A stretch of DNA of 64,000 bases from Prosthecobacter algae. GTDB lineage: Bacteria > Verrucomicrobiota > Verrucomicrobiia > Verrucomicrobiales > Verrucomicrobiaceae. Positions within the stretch are counted from its first letter, which is position 1. Each line of letters starts with the position of its first letter. The notes under the pieces are model-generated. The model was not told the origin of the DNA. It made no database searches and saw only the letters and a list, made by a program, of their open reading frames with translations. The position numbers and the translations under genes were made by a program. This document shows, piece by piece, positions 9,866-19,403 of the stretch. The stretch is from positions 233,265 to 297,264 of the forward strand of contig NZ_BAABIA010000006.1 of the NCBI RefSeq assembly GCF_039542385.1, given 5' to 3'.

Positions 9866-10657
9866 TCATTCCTTCAACGAGGCTTCATAGGCATCGTTGA
9901 TGAGGCAGTCGTCGCCGAGGGCATCTTTGAGAGGATCCACGGCGGTGGCGCTGAAGCCCAGATGCAGGTGACGACGCCAGCCTTCGGCGAAGTCGAACTG
10001 GCCGGAAAGAGCGCCTACCTTGCGGGAAGATTCGTCCATGCTCACGAGGTAGGAGTCCATGCCCTGCGTGACATCCAGCCAATGTTTCTGGCTGACGTGG
10101 GCAGCGAGGGATTCGCGCTTTTTCGCGTGGACCCGGGTGGTGTTGACATAGGCCCCGGCGTGGATGCGCTTGCGGAGGGGATCGCACAGGCCGTGAGGCA
10201 TGGCGTGATAGACCGTTACGTCATGGAGGAAGGAGGGCCGCTGGGGATCGGTGACGAAGTTCTGGATGGGATGGGCAAAAGCAGCCGTGCAGGCCAGGCG
10301 CTGGGCGTTCTGATGGTCCTCCATGTAATCGGCGGGCGAGTGGGTGAGGACGATGGTGGGCTGGGCCTCGCGGACGACAGCGGCGACTTTGCGCAGGAGT
10401 GGCACGCTGTAGGTAAGCTCCAGGTCATCGGCGATAGGCGGGTAAAACGTGGCCCCCAGGATGCGAGCGGCCTCCTGCCCTTCCGCCAAGCGAGTACGGG
10501 AGGTGGTGGGCCCATCCATTTGCACCGAACCACCGTTGCCCGTGCACATATTCATGTAATGCAGGTCCCAGCCCCGCTCCTGCAAGAGGAGCATGGTGCC
10601 AGCGGCAACAAATTCAATGTCATCTGGGTGGGCAAAGAGAGCGAGGACGGAGGGCAT
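9866..10657 (-). CDS. PIG-L family deacetylase (LmbE-like)
   Basis: This 263-residue protein has the hallmark AHPDD motif at residues 9-13 (LALFAHPDDIEF). Its second zinc-site region is THSPADYMEDHQNAQRL, equivalent to the HPxDxxxDHxxA motif of the family. LmbE/PIG-L enzymes are zinc-dependent N-deacetylases of N-acetyl-glucosaminyl substrates such as GlcNAc-PI or mycothiol and bacillithiol precursors. The substrate here cannot be told. There is no signal peptide, so it should be cytoplasmic. It stands alone on its strand and its upstream spacer is shared with the sulfatase gene. Confidence 0.88.
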   Translation of the reverse strand: MPSVLALFAHPDDIEFVAAGTMLLLQERGWDLHYMNMCTGNGGSVQMDGPTTSRTRLAEGQEAARILGATFYPPIADDLELTYSVPLLRKVAAVVREAQPTIVLTHSPADYMEDHQNAQRLACTAAFAHPIQNFVTDPQRPSFLHDVTVYHAMPHGLCDPLRKRIHAGAYVNTTRVHAKKRESLAAHVSQKHWLDVTQGMDSYLVSMDESSRKVGALSGQFDFAEGWRRHLHLGFSATAVDPLKDALGDDCLINDAYEASLKE

Positions 10658-11098
10658 GATGGGATGGACAGCATGCTACGTCAGATTTCCCATGCTGTTG
10701 TCACAGAATTGCATGCAGATGGACTGGTTTCCTAGTTCCTATGAGTGCGATCAGAGCAGTGTCTGGGATAAAGCCCCTTTTCCCTGAAAGCTTCCACCCC
10801 GGAAACGCGTCAACTCTTCCTCATGCATGGACTGGCCATCAGCTCCCTCGGCCGCCTAAAAATCCGCCAAGATATCATGCTCGCTAGCCCCCCTAGGAAC
10901 CGTCAGAGATCGCGGCCCCGGCTAACCGTGGATCTCGTTTCTCAGGGCTGACGTCGCCTGCTCTCTTTTCCGTTTGCTGGTCAAGACGAAGAAGCCATGA
11001 CTCCTTATTCCGCCCCCCAGGTGGATTTCAGTCGCCCGCAGGAGGAAAGCTGCCATGCACTTTCATGCGGGTACGCCGTTCTCAGAGCACACTCCACC
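10658..11098. other. Divergent spacer between the deacetylase and sulfatase genes
   Basis: No gene is supported here. An in-frame ATG at 10997 would add 34 residues to the sulfatase, but the extension has no signal peptide character and the start at 11099 does. I see no convincing riboswitch, operator or terminator. Confidence 0.5.
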
Positions 11099-12568
11099 AT
11101 GGAACTTATCCTCTTCATCCTCTGTGTATTTTCTGCCCTGGGTGGTTTAATCCGCGCTGACGTCCCCTCGAAGCCCAACATCATCGTCATCCTTGCCGAT
11201 GACATGGGATACGGGGATGTCGGATGCTTCGGTGCAAAGGACATCCGCACCCCGCATCTCGACAGGATGGCTTCGGAGGGTTTGAAACTCACCTCCTTCT
11301 ATGCGCAACCGATTTGCGGACCGAGCCGAGCCGCGCTCATGACGGGCAGTTATCCCAACCGAATCGGCGAGGTGGGTAACCGCAAAAACGGCCACACGCT
11401 GCCAGACACGAAGGAAATCTTCATCGCCGAGATGCTACGGGACGCAGGCTATCGCACGGGCATCGTCGGCAAATGGCATCTTGGCATGAGCGAAGGGTGC
11501 GATCCCATCGCGCAAGGCTTTCAGCACGCTTACTTTACTCCCGCCTTCAACGGAGCCACAAGGGACATCCAGCCCCGAGCCGTTGTGCCCTTCATGCGCA
11601 AACCTGGAGAGGTCGTGCGCACCATCCAGAGTCAGGCAGATATGGACACGCTCACCGCCGACTGCACCCGCGAGGCGCTGGAGTTCCTGCGTGGTGCCGC
11701 CGATGAAGAGCCAGGAACCAAGAAAAAGACACCCTTCTTTCTGTACCTTGCCTACCACATGCCGCATGTGCCGCTGGGTGTGTCAGCGAATTTTCGTGGG
11801 AAGTCCGCGCGCGGTTTGTATGGCGACACCATTGAGGAACTCGACTCCGCCATCGGAGACATCTTCTCAGAGCTGAAAAAGCTAGGCATTGATGACAACA
11901 CCTTGGTTGTTTTCACCAGCGACAACGGCCCCTGGACCGACAAACAAATCGGTGACCACGGAGGCAGCCCGAAGCCTTTTCGCGGAGCCAAAATGACCAC
12001 CTGGAAAGGTGGCTGGCGAGTCCCGGGCATTGTACGCTGGCCTGGTCATGTGCCCGCTGGCAGAACCAGTGATGGCATCGCCGCCACCATTGACCTCCTG
12101 CCGACCTTCGCCGGACTCTCCGGAGTAAAACTCCCCGCGACTCAACTCGACGGTCTTGATCTCACCAACTTCCTTACGAAGTCAGATGCACGCAGTCCAC
12201 GTGAAACTTTCCTCTACCACAACGGCACACGCCTCACCGCCGTACGTCACAAGGACTGGAAAATAGTTTTTGCGCGCCCCGAAGGCGGAGAAATGCCCTA
12301 CATGCCCAGCTTCGTCACCAGCCATATCGAAGCCTTGTCCACGAACCAGCTCTACAACCTCCGCACCGACCCTGGTGAAACTAAGAACCTCGCCACAGAT
12401 CAACCCGCCGTCATGCAATCCCTGGCCAAGCTCACTGACGAATCCCGTGCCTACCTCGGCGACTTCACTGGCCCCGGCACCGGAGCTCGCTTCTTTGAAA
12501 AAGGCCCTCGGTGGCCTTCCTCCGCTGAAAGAAAATCCCAGCGTCCCAAAAAGAATAAGCCGAAGTAA
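11099..12568 (+). CDS. Exported sulfatase (arylsulfatase, S1 family)
   Basis: The 489-residue protein starts with a signal peptide (MELILFILCVFSALGGLIRA), which is why I choose 11099 over the upstream ATG at 10997. It carries the S1 sulfatase signature: the metal-site ADDMGYGDVG, the activation motif CGPSRAALMTG whose Cys must be converted to formylglycine, then GKWHLG and SDNGPW. It should hydrolyse sulfate esters in the periplasm or outside the cell. Verrucomicrobia often carry many such enzymes for sulfated polysaccharides. No formylglycine-generating enzyme or anSME is in the window, so maturation must use an enzyme encoded elsewhere. The C-terminus is basic (QRPKKNKPK). Confidence 0.93.
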   Translation: MELILFILCVFSALGGLIRADVPSKPNIIVILADDMGYGDVGCFGAKDIRTPHLDRMASEGLKLTSFYAQPICGPSRAALMTGSYPNRIGEVGNRKNGHTLPDTKEIFIAEMLRDAGYRTGIVGKWHLGMSEGCDPIAQGFQHAYFTPAFNGATRDIQPRAVVPFMRKPGEVVRTIQSQADMDTLTADCTREALEFLRGAADEEPGTKKKTPFFLYLAYHMPHVPLGVSANFRGKSARGLYGDTIEELDSAIGDIFSELKKLGIDDNTLVVFTSDNGPWTDKQIGDHGGSPKPFRGAKMTTWKGGWRVPGIVRWPGHVPAGRTSDGIAATIDLLPTFAGLSGVKLPATQLDGLDLTNFLTKSDARSPRETFLYHNGTRLTAVRHKDWKIVFARPEGGEMPYMPSFVTSHIEALSTNQLYNLRTDPGETKNLATDQPAVMQSLAKLTDESRAYLGDFTGPGTGARFFEKGPRWPSSAERKSQRPKKNKPK

Positions 12569-12866
12569 CGAATGCCATTGCAGCAAGAATCCCATTTCCC
12601 GCGGAAAATGGGATCAGTCAAAGCCTAGTCAAACAGCGTCTCTTGAGATAACAACCTGGAGTCAAGGAACACAAAGTATTGGTGCAAGGGCTGATGTAAG
12701 AGTGCCCCAGCCATTCTGAACCGAGAGGGTTCCGAAAACATTGAAAGTTGTTTGGGCATTTACGCGACTGCTTGATGAAATTAAGCGCCCAATCTGCGCC
12801 AAGCCTTGCAAAAGGATGGCTGACGTTGAAAATCGGCTGTCTTTTCATTTTCCCAACCCCACAACC

Positions 12867-15800
12867 ATGCCCAAGAAAGCCGCCGCCAAAGCCTCCCGCA
12901 CCGAGCCTCCTGCATCGAGCATCCGCCCGATCAAAAAGCTGATGGTCGCGAACCGTTCTGAGATCGCCATCCGCGTGATGCGGGCGGCCACGGAGCTGGG
13001 GCTGAAAACGGTGGGCATCTATGCCCAGGAGGACCGCTTTTGCCCGCACCGTTTCAAGGCGGATGAGGCCTATGAACTGAACAAGGACAAAGGCCCGCTG
13101 GGTGCCTACCTGGACATTGAGGGCATTGTCACCCTGGCCAAGGAAAAGGGCGTGGACGCCATCCACCCCGGTTACGGCTTCCTTTCGGAGAACCCGCAGT
13201 TTGCCCAGGCCTGCGCGGATGCAGGCATCATCTTCATCGGCCCAGAGGCGAAGATCCTGGACATGATGGGCGACAAGACGGCTGCCCGCAATGTGGCACG
13301 CAAGCTGAACGTGCCGATCCTGGAAGGCACGGATGAACCCGTGAGCGACCGCAAGGAAGCGGTGGCGGTGGCGAAGAAGATCGGCTTTCCGCTGATCATC
13401 AAGGCGGCCTTCGGCGGTGGCGGGCGCGGCATGCGCGTGGTGCGCGAGGCGAAGGATCTGGAGAAGCTGCTGGACGAGGCGCAGACGGAGGCACTGCGCT
13501 CCTTTGGCAACGGCGCGGTGTTCCTGGAAAAATTTGTGGGCAAGGCGAAGCACATCGAGGTGCAGATCCTGGCGGACAAGCACGGCCATGTACTGCACCT
13601 GCATGAGCGTGACTGCTCCGTGCAGCGCCGCCACCAGAAGGTGATCGAGCAGGCACCGAGCTATGGCGTGAAGCAGGAGATCATCGACGGTCTGTGCGAG
13701 GCGGCGGTGAAGCTGGCGAAGGAAGTGAACTACACGCACGCTGGCACGGTGGAGTTCCTGGTGGACCACGAAACGGGCGAGTGGTTCTTCATCGAGATGA
13801 ACCCACGCATCCAGGTGGAGCACACGGTGACGGAGGAGATCACAGGCATCGACATCGTGCGCAGCCAGATCCTCATCGCGCAGGGTTACCAGGTGCATGA
13901 AGAGCCACTGGGCCTGCCGGCACAGGACAAGATCGAGAAAAGCGGCTACGCGATCCAGTGCCGCATCACCACGGAAGATCCGGAGAACGGCTTCACGCCG
14001 GACTTTGGCAAGATCCTCACCTACCGCAGTGCGGGCGGGTTTGGCGTGCGGCTGGACGGGGCACTGGGCGCGACGAATGCGGTCATCACGCCGTATTATG
14101 ACTCCATGCTGGTGAAGATGACGGTCTATGGCCGCACCTATCAGCAGGCGCTGGACCGGATGGACCGTGGCCTGCGCGAATTCCGGATTCGCGGCGTGAA
14201 GACGAACATCCCGTTCCTGATGAACGTGGTGCACCATGAAGACTTCAAGACCGGCCAGGCGACCACACGCTTCATTGATAACAATCCGGACCTGCTGAAG
14301 TTCGTGGCGCGCAAGGACCGTGCCTCGAAGCTGCTGAGCTATCTGGCGGATACCGTCGTGAACGGCAACCCGTTTGCCAAGGGCCACAAGATCAGCAAGG
14401 CCTTCATCGCCGCGCCGATTCCGAAGTGGGACCACAAGGTAGCCCCGGCTGCCGGCACGAAGCAACTCCTCACGGAGATGGGCCCGGAGAAATTCTGCAA
14501 AAACTGGGTGGCCAAAGAGAAGCGCCTGCTGCTGACGGACACGACGATGCGCGATGCGCACCAGAGCCTGCTGGCCACACGCATGCGCACCTATGACATG
14601 CTAGCCGTGGCGGATGCCGTGGCGCGGCGCACACCGGACCTTTTCTCCCTGGAGATGTGGGGCGGGGCGACCTTTGACGTGACGATGCGCTTCCTGCGCG
14701 AAGATCCGTGGGAGCGCCTGCGCGACATCCGCGAGAAGGTGCCGAACATTCTGCTGCAAATGCTTTTCCGCGGCAGCAATGCTGTTGGTTATACCAACTA
14801 CCCGGACAATGTGGTGAAGGGCTTCATCAAGCATGCCGCCCAGAACGGCATGGACATCTTCCGCATCTTTGACAGCCTGAACTACCTGCCCAACCTGACG
14901 GCGGCAATGCAGGCGGTGCGCGAGGACACGAGCTCCATCTGTGAAGGCACTCTTTGTTATACCGGCGACATCCTGGACCCGAAACGCGACAAGTATGACC
15001 TGAAGTACTACGTGCGCCTGGCCAAGGAGCTGGAGAAAATGGGTGCTCACATGCTGTGCATCAAGGACATGGCCGGCCTGGTGCGCCCCTACGCGGCGAA
15101 GAAGCTGGTGAAGGCGCTGAAGGACGAGGTGGGCATCCCCATCCACTTCCACACGCATGACACGAGCGGCCTGAACGCGGCCAGCATCATCGAAGCGGCG
15201 AATGCCGGGGTGGATGTGGTGGATGCGGCCATTGCCTCCATGTCCGGCGGCACCAGCCAGCCGAACCTGAACTCCATCGTCGCCGCCATGCAGCACACGC
15301 AGCGTGACACAGGGCTGAATACGGAAGCGCTGCAGGAATTCAGCGACTACTGGGCTGCCGTGCGCGCCTTTTACAAACCCTTCGACACGAGCGAACCGTA
15401 CGGCACCGCCGAGGTGTATCTGCATGAGATGCCCGGCGGCCAGTACACGAACCTCAAGGAGCAGGCCATCGGCATGGGCCTGGGGCCACGCTGGCCGGAG
15501 ATCGCCCACGCCTATGCGGAGGTGAACCAGCTCTGCGGGGACATCGTGAAAGTCACGCCTTCTTCCAAGGTGGTGGGCGACCTAGCCATCGAGTGCGTGG
15601 CGCGTGGCGTGAAGCCGGGCGACATCTTCCAGCTCACAGGCACGAAGTGGAGCAAGGATGTGACGAGCATGTTTGAAGGCTGGCTGGGCGAGCCCTTCTA
15701 CGGCATGGAGGCCGACAAAGCCGCCGACAGCCGCAAGAAGTGGAATGCGCTGGCGGATGCCATCGTGGGCAAGGGCGGCAAGCGGATCAAGGGCCGCCCA

Positions 15801-16406
15801 GGGACGCACGCGGCGAAGATCAAGCTGGATGAGGTGCGTGCTGAGCTGGAGCAGAAGATGAAGAAGAAGCCCACCGAGGACGATGTGTGGAGCTACCTCA
15901 TGTATCCGGATGTGTTCCTGAAGTTTGCGGAGTTCCGCAAGACCTATGGCGATGTCTCGGCCCTGCCGACGCCGGCCTATTATTACGGCTTGCAGCAGAA
16001 GGAAGAGATCAATATCGAGCTCGAAGCGGGCAAGACCCTCTTTGTGCGCCTGCTGAACATGACGGAGCCGGACCAGAATGGCCAGCAAACGGCCATCTTT
16101 GAGCTCAACGGCTATCCACGCCACACCACGGTGACGAACAAGCTGCTGGCCAAGGATGCGGTGACGAAGACCAAGGCCGATCCGGCTGACCCGACCCAGG
16201 TGGGCGCGCCGATGCCCGGCATGGTGGCCAGCATCGCCGTGAGCGTGGGCCAGAAGGTGAAGGAGGGCGAAACCCTCGTAACCTTGGAGGCCATGAAGAT
16301 GTTCGCCGCCGTCTCCGCCCCGACTTCCGGGACCGTGCAGGAGATCTGCGTGAAGATCAGCGAAAGCGTGGAAAGCAAGGACCTCCTGGTGCGACTGGCG
16401 AAGTAG
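12867..16406 (+). CDS. pyc: Pyruvate carboxylase
   Basis: The 1,179-residue protein has the full single-chain order. Biotin carboxylase comes first (KLMVANRSEIAIRVMRA, HPGYGFLSEN, ATP-grasp loop KAAFGGGGRGMR, EMNPRIQVEHTVTEE). The carboxyltransferase starts near residue 555 (LLTDTTMRDAHQSLLATRMR), then the PYC/OADA domain, and a C-terminal biotinyl domain with the acceptor Lys at about residue 1144 in LEAMKMFA. It makes oxaloacetate from pyruvate, bicarbonate and ATP, an anaplerotic step. The start at MPKKAAAKAS is preferred because the 42-residue upstream extension is not conserved in character. It is followed directly by a strong terminator and looks monocistronic. Confidence 0.95.
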   Translation: MPKKAAAKASRTEPPASSIRPIKKLMVANRSEIAIRVMRAATELGLKTVGIYAQEDRFCPHRFKADEAYELNKDKGPLGAYLDIEGIVTLAKEKGVDAIHPGYGFLSENPQFAQACADAGIIFIGPEAKILDMMGDKTAARNVARKLNVPILEGTDEPVSDRKEAVAVAKKIGFPLIIKAAFGGGGRGMRVVREAKDLEKLLDEAQTEALRSFGNGAVFLEKFVGKAKHIEVQILADKHGHVLHLHERDCSVQRRHQKVIEQAPSYGVKQEIIDGLCEAAVKLAKEVNYTHAGTVEFLVDHETGEWFFIEMNPRIQVEHTVTEEITGIDIVRSQILIAQGYQVHEEPLGLPAQDKIEKSGYAIQCRITTEDPENGFTPDFGKILTYRSAGGFGVRLDGALGATNAVITPYYDSMLVKMTVYGRTYQQALDRMDRGLREFRIRGVKTNIPFLMNVVHHEDFKTGQATTRFIDNNPDLLKFVARKDRASKLLSYLADTVVNGNPFAKGHKISKAFIAAPIPKWDHKVAPAAGTKQLLTEMGPEKFCKNWVAKEKRLLLTDTTMRDAHQSLLATRMRTYDMLAVADAVARRTPDLFSLEMWGGATFDVTMRFLREDPWERLRDIREKVPNILLQMLFRGSNAVGYTNYPDNVVKGFIKHAAQNGMDIFRIFDSLNYLPNLTAAMQAVREDTSSICEGTLCYTGDILDPKRDKYDLKYYVRLAKELEKMGAHMLCIKDMAGLVRPYAAKKLVKALKDEVGIPIHFHTHDTSGLNAASIIEAANAGVDVVDAAIASMSGGTSQPNLNSIVAAMQHTQRDTGLNTEALQEFSDYWAAVRAFYKPFDTSEPYGTAEVYLHEMPGGQYTNLKEQAIGMGLGPRWPEIAHAYAEVNQLCGDIVKVTPSSKVVGDLAIECVARGVKPGDIFQLTGTKWSKDVTSMFEGWLGEPFYGMEADKAADSRKKWNALADAIVGKGGKRIKGRPGTHAAKIKLDEVRAELEQKMKKKPTEDDVWSYLMYPDVFLKFAEFRKTYGDVSALPTPAYYYGLQQKEEINIELEAGKTLFVRLLNMTEPDQNGQQTAIFELNGYPRHTTVTNKLLAKDAVTKTKADPADPTQVGAPMPGMVASIAVSVGQKVKEGETLVTLEAMKMFAAVSAPTSGTVQEICVKISESVESKDLLVRLAK

Positions 16407-16433
16407 CCTGCCCGGAACCGAGTGAATGATGAG

Positions 16434-16470
16434 CGTCCCCAGACCCATGAGGTCTGGGGACGTTTGTTTT
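16434..16470 (+). terminator. Intrinsic terminator of pyruvate carboxylase
   Basis: A perfect 12-bp stem (CGTCCCCAGACC / GGTCTGGGGACG) with a 5-base loop is followed by TTTGTTTT, 28 bases after the stop codon. Confidence 0.88.
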
Positions 16471-16586
16471 GGTGGGTGAATGTGGGTGGATTGGGGTAAC
16501 AAAGGTATCGTGGTGATGGGTTTGATCTTTTGCGTGGAGTCTGTGGAGACGGCATTGATGATTTGGGTGTGAAGGAGGCGAGATGA

Positions 16587-16688
16587 GTTGGGCCGCCCTT
16601 TCAGGGCTCTTGATCCGGTGAGGGATATCGGTTCCCATTTCCCAGGGCGTTGCCCTGGGCTACGATAGGTCGCGCCGTTGGCGCTGAT
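16587..16688 (-). repeat. REP-like repeat, copy 1 (inverted)
   Basis: About 100 bp. On the minus strand it reads the family pattern: GCGCGACCTATCGTAG, hairpin CCCAGGGCAACGCCCTGGG, a variable 35-base spacer, then GCCCTGAAAGGGCGGC. Both palindromes can form hairpins. Confidence 0.85.
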
Positions 16689-16828
16689 GAAGGTGACGTG
16701 GTTGGAGACGTTGTTTGGGCGACGCCGCACGGTTTTGGCACAGATGCGATGGGGTGATGCCTTGGGCCATGAGGATTGGGTGGCGATTGGATATTCATGG
16801 ACACCGGAACCATGATGTCCGGTTCTTC

Positions 16829-16929
16829 GCCCCAAAGGGGCAGGCTATCGTAGCCCAGGGCATCGCCCTGGGTATCGCATGCCGATACCGCCTAGGCGAA
16901 TCCAGAGCCCTGAAAGGGCGGCCTAACTC
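16829..16929 (+). repeat. REP-like repeat, copy 2
   Basis: Same pattern on the plus strand. The left end is GCCCCAAAGGGGC in place of the GGCGCGGCC end of other copies. The central hairpin CCCAGGGCATCGCCCTGGG and the right end GCCCTGAAAGGGCGGCCTAA are intact. Confidence 0.85.
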
Positions 16930-16980
16930 CCGAAATGTTGCGCCTTTGATGTTGATGGAGGTCAGGGCTTGATGTCCGGT

Positions 16981-17073
16981 TCTCCGCCCCAAAAGGGCAG
17001 CCCATCGTAGACCAGGGCAACGCCCTGGGTATCGGTGCAGCACCCTCGCACAGCCCTGAAGGGGCGACCTAAG
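16981..17073 (+). repeat. REP-like repeat, copy 3, next to the transposase start
   Basis: Left end CGCCCCAAAAGGGC, central ACCAGGGCAACGCCCTGGG with one stem mismatch, right end GCCCTGAAGGGGCGACCTAA. It ends about 5 bases before the transposase ATG, so the repeat abuts the gene that probably acts on it. Confidence 0.85.
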
Positions 17074-17077
17074 TCCC

Positions 17078-17530
17078 ATGCCACAATCACTCGCCAATCT
17101 CTACGTTCACCTGATCTTCTCCACCAAGGAACGGTTGCCGTTTTTGTCTCCGGAAGTGCGTCCTGACCTCCACGCATACTTGGCAACGGTGCTGACGAAT
17201 TTAAACTCCCCTGCGGTGCTCATCAATTCGGTGGAAGACCACGTGCATATTCTTTTCAACATGAGCCGCACCGTCACGCTGGCACAGGTGGTGGAAGAGG
17301 TGAAGAAATCGTCCTCCAAATGGATCAAGACACAGGGGCCGAATCTTGCGACCTTCGCATGGCAGGCAGGGTATGGGGGCTTTTCCGTGAGCGAGTCTAA
17401 CGTACCGAAGGTGGCGAATTACATTCGCAACCAGGAGGAGCATCACCGGGTGAAGACGTTTCAGGAGGAGTACCGGGAGTTTTTAGAGAAACACAAAGTT
17501 CCATATGATGAACGCTATGTGTGGGATTGA
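17078..17530 (+). CDS. REP-associated Y1 transposase (IS200/RAYT-like)
   Basis: A 150-residue IS200-type single-strand transposase. The HUH motif is in VEDHVHILFNM (about residue 53-58). The catalytic tyrosine region is VANYIRNQEEHHR, where the Tyr with following Gln and paired His match RAYT proteins. IS200-family enzymes nick and join single-stranded hairpin ends, and RAYTs are thought to move or maintain REP palindromes. The gene begins about 5 bases after repeat copy 3 and has inverted repeat copies on both sides (1-3 before, 4-7 after), the usual RAYT/REP arrangement. The frame is intact and of normal length, so the enzyme may be active. Confidence 0.88.
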   Translation: MPQSLANLYVHLIFSTKERLPFLSPEVRPDLHAYLATVLTNLNSPAVLINSVEDHVHILFNMSRTVTLAQVVEEVKKSSSKWIKTQGPNLATFAWQAGYGGFSVSESNVPKVANYIRNQEEHHRVKTFQEEYREFLEKHKVPYDERYVWD

Positions 17531-17630
17531 TCTGAAGATGAGCGCGCTTAGTTTTAGAGATGGAGAGGTAGTCAGGGGGAGTCAATAACGCGCAAGGCAC
17601 GGGAGGCGGCGTTTGTTCTTCGAGGCGTGA

Positions 17631-17735
17631 TGAGTTAGACCGCCCTTTCAGGGCTCTCGATTCGCTTGGGCGACATCGGCATGCATTTCCCAGAGCGTTG
17701 CCCTGGGCTACGATAGGCTGCCCCTTTGGGGCGAA
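17631..17735 (-). repeat. REP-like repeat, copy 4 (inverted)
   Basis: Reads CGCCCTTTCAGGGC, spacer, CCCAGAGCGTTGCCCTGGG and GCCCCTTTGGGGC on the plus strand, so it is inverted relative to copies 2, 3 and 5-7. One stem mismatch weakens the central hairpin. Confidence 0.83.
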
Positions 17736-17820
17736 GATCGAATTCCCAGCCCAGTCCGCTATCAACACCGAACGTGTGCCTCATCGCAATCGAAACGACA
17801 TCGTGGATGCAGCCAAGCCG

Positions 17821-17919
17821 AGCGCCATCGGCGCGGCCTATCGTAGCCCAGGGCAACGCCCTGGAAAATGTGTGCCAGCGCCCCCCCAGGATCAAGAGCC
17901 CTGAAAGGGCGGCCTAATT
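17821..17919 (+). repeat. REP-like repeat, copy 5
   Basis: Left end AGCGCCATCGGCGCGGCC, central GCCCAGGGCAACGCCCTGG, right end GCCCTGAAAGGGCGGCCTAA, all on the plus strand. Confidence 0.84.
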
Positions 17920-18100
17920 CACCGAACCTCGGTCACATCCAAAAGACAAACGATGTCTTACATGCCCCCAAGTGATGGACAATAACCCATCCTATCCAGG
18001 CCGTCGTTACCTGACTATCCCTAGTCGCATCCAAACCAAAACCGTGGGACTTCAAGAATACGACGGCTTCAAACCGATCCTCTTCATCAACTCCCACCTG

Positions 18101-18198
18101 CAGTGCCGACGCGGCCTATCGTAGCCCAGGGCAACGCCCCGGGAAATGCGTGCCGATGCCGCTCAGGTAATTCGAGAGCCCTGAAAGGGCGGTCTAAA
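18101..18198 (+). repeat. REP-like repeat, copy 6
   Basis: Left end CGACGCGGCCTATCG, central GCCCAGGGCAACGCCCCGGG with one stem change, right end GCCCTGAAAGGGCGGTCTAA. Confidence 0.82.
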
Positions 18199-18230
18199 CA
18201 TCCTGAACACAGCCAAGCCGCGCCCATGCA

Positions 18231-18331
18231 TCAGCGCCATCGGCGCGACCTATCGTAGCCCAGGGCAACGCCCTGGGAAAATGCGTGCATGCCCCCACTC
18301 AGGATCAAGAGCCCTGAAGGGGCGGCCTAAC
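18231..18331 (+). repeat. REP-like repeat, copy 7
   Basis: Left end CAGCGCCATCGGCGCGACC, central GCCCAGGGCAACGCCCTGGG, right end GCCCTGAAGGGGCGGCCTAA. It is the last copy seen in the cluster. Confidence 0.84.
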
Positions 18332-18490
18332 TCTTCACGTCGCGACTGCAGCACGCCGCAATGACTTGCCTACGGCCCACCTTCAGCCACGTGTTCTGGG
18401 GCCTGCCTTGCTGAACTTCGGGGCGCGGGCTTATCGGCCTTTCTAGATACTCATCTCACGGGGACCTGTCTCTCGCCGCAACCCCTGGGC

Positions 18491-18524
18491 ACAAAAAACT
18501 GGAAGCCCGGGGTGGGGCTTCCAG
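18491..18524 (-). terminator. Intrinsic terminator of the zinc-ribbon gene
   Basis: On the minus strand a 10-bp perfect stem (CTGGAAGCCC / GGGCTTCCAG) is followed by TTTTTTGT, 30 bases beyond the stop codon. Confidence 0.85.
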
Positions 18525-18553
18525 CGGTGAGGGAATGCACGGGCCGATGGGGA

Positions 18554-18862
18554 TCAGGCGGCGACGGCCTGCATCTTGTGGATGCAGTCCATGCAGACGC
18601 CGGCCTCGAGGATGAGAGAGACGGGACGCACTTCGTTGCAGCGCTCGCACTGACGGAAGAAGCGGCGGTCTTTGAGGGCGGCCCGGCGGGCCTGCTCGAC
18701 GTTTTCCGGCAGGGCACGGACGGGAAGCATGCGGCCGACGCCTTTCCAGTGAATCTGAGGAGTGGCAGCCAAGGGTTCCTTGACCACCATGGCCTGGACC
18801 CATTGGCCAAGGCTGGTTTTCACGACGCGGGTGTACTTTGTTGAAAGATCTGTGTCTGTCAT
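18554..18862 (-). CDS. Small zinc-ribbon protein of unknown function
   Basis: A 102-residue protein. Its C-terminal half has two cysteine pairs, CERC and CMDC (about residues 72-93), a likely treble-clef or zinc-ribbon site. The N-terminal half (KTSLGQWVQAMVVKEP, IHWKGVGRMLPVRALP) has no motif I know. It has no signal peptide or membrane segment and has its own terminator. A nucleic-acid or protein binding role is only a guess from the ribbon. Confidence 0.7.
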   Translation of the reverse strand: MTDTDLSTKYTRVVKTSLGQWVQAMVVKEPLAATPQIHWKGVGRMLPVRALPENVEQARRAALKDRRFFRQCERCNEVRPVSLILEAGVCMDCIHKMQAVAA

Positions 18863-19403
18863 AGGGGGGGGAGCCTAATGAAGCACCAAGATTCGTGCCA
18901 ATCTAGGCAAATCACCACGAAAGGGTCTCAAACGGACCAATAGCGGTCATAATCAGGGACGGTAGTTGGTGAATGAGTGACGGGATTGTTGCTTGGGGAG
19001 GAAACGGGCGGGTTTGGGTGTGGATTGAGGATGTTTTATCAGGAGACTTGGGCGAGCAAAATGCATGGGAAGTCAGTGAGACGGCAATGAGCCCTCCCCA
19101 CTTTTATAGGGGCACAAGCACGGCCTAACAACGAATGATAAAAATGGAGCCCATGATGAAACGGACTGCCGGACTGCCGGGCTGCCAGACTATGAAAAGG
19201 TAGGCCCGAGGGCGAAGGATCGTTCAGCGGACATGCTCAGACCACGTTTTGAAGGCGTGGAGAAAGCTCTATGAGACCGTGCGTTCGTGGAAAACGGGAT
19301 CGTTTTGGCACGGCAAACCCACGATCTGGCGATGGTGCCGGTGCCAAACATCTCCTGGCCCACGCCCACCGCCTGACATGGGCAAAGGGTGAAAACGACA
19401 ACC
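18863..19403. other. Intergenic region with a short GGACTGCC repeat
   Basis: No gene is supported. Three near-tandem copies of an 8-mer (GGACTGCC, GGACTGCC, GGGCTGCC) lie at about 19162-19186. One exact GCCTAAC word is at 19123-19129. I see no clear T-run terminator for the transporter gene that ends at 19404. Confidence 0.5.

Noticed and set aside
12618..14561. A 647-codon open frame antisense to pyruvate carboxylase
   Set aside because: It mirrors the codon bias of the real gene, has Arg/His/Leu-rich composition and no domain; a shadow frame.
16715..18331. Short frames with peptides such as IVAQGNALGN and SRALKGRPNS
   Set aside because: They are translations of the REP-like repeat and not proteins.
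16587..18331. A CRISPR array
   Set aside because: Units are about 100 bp, palindromic, in both orientations and unevenly spaced, with no cas genes nearby.
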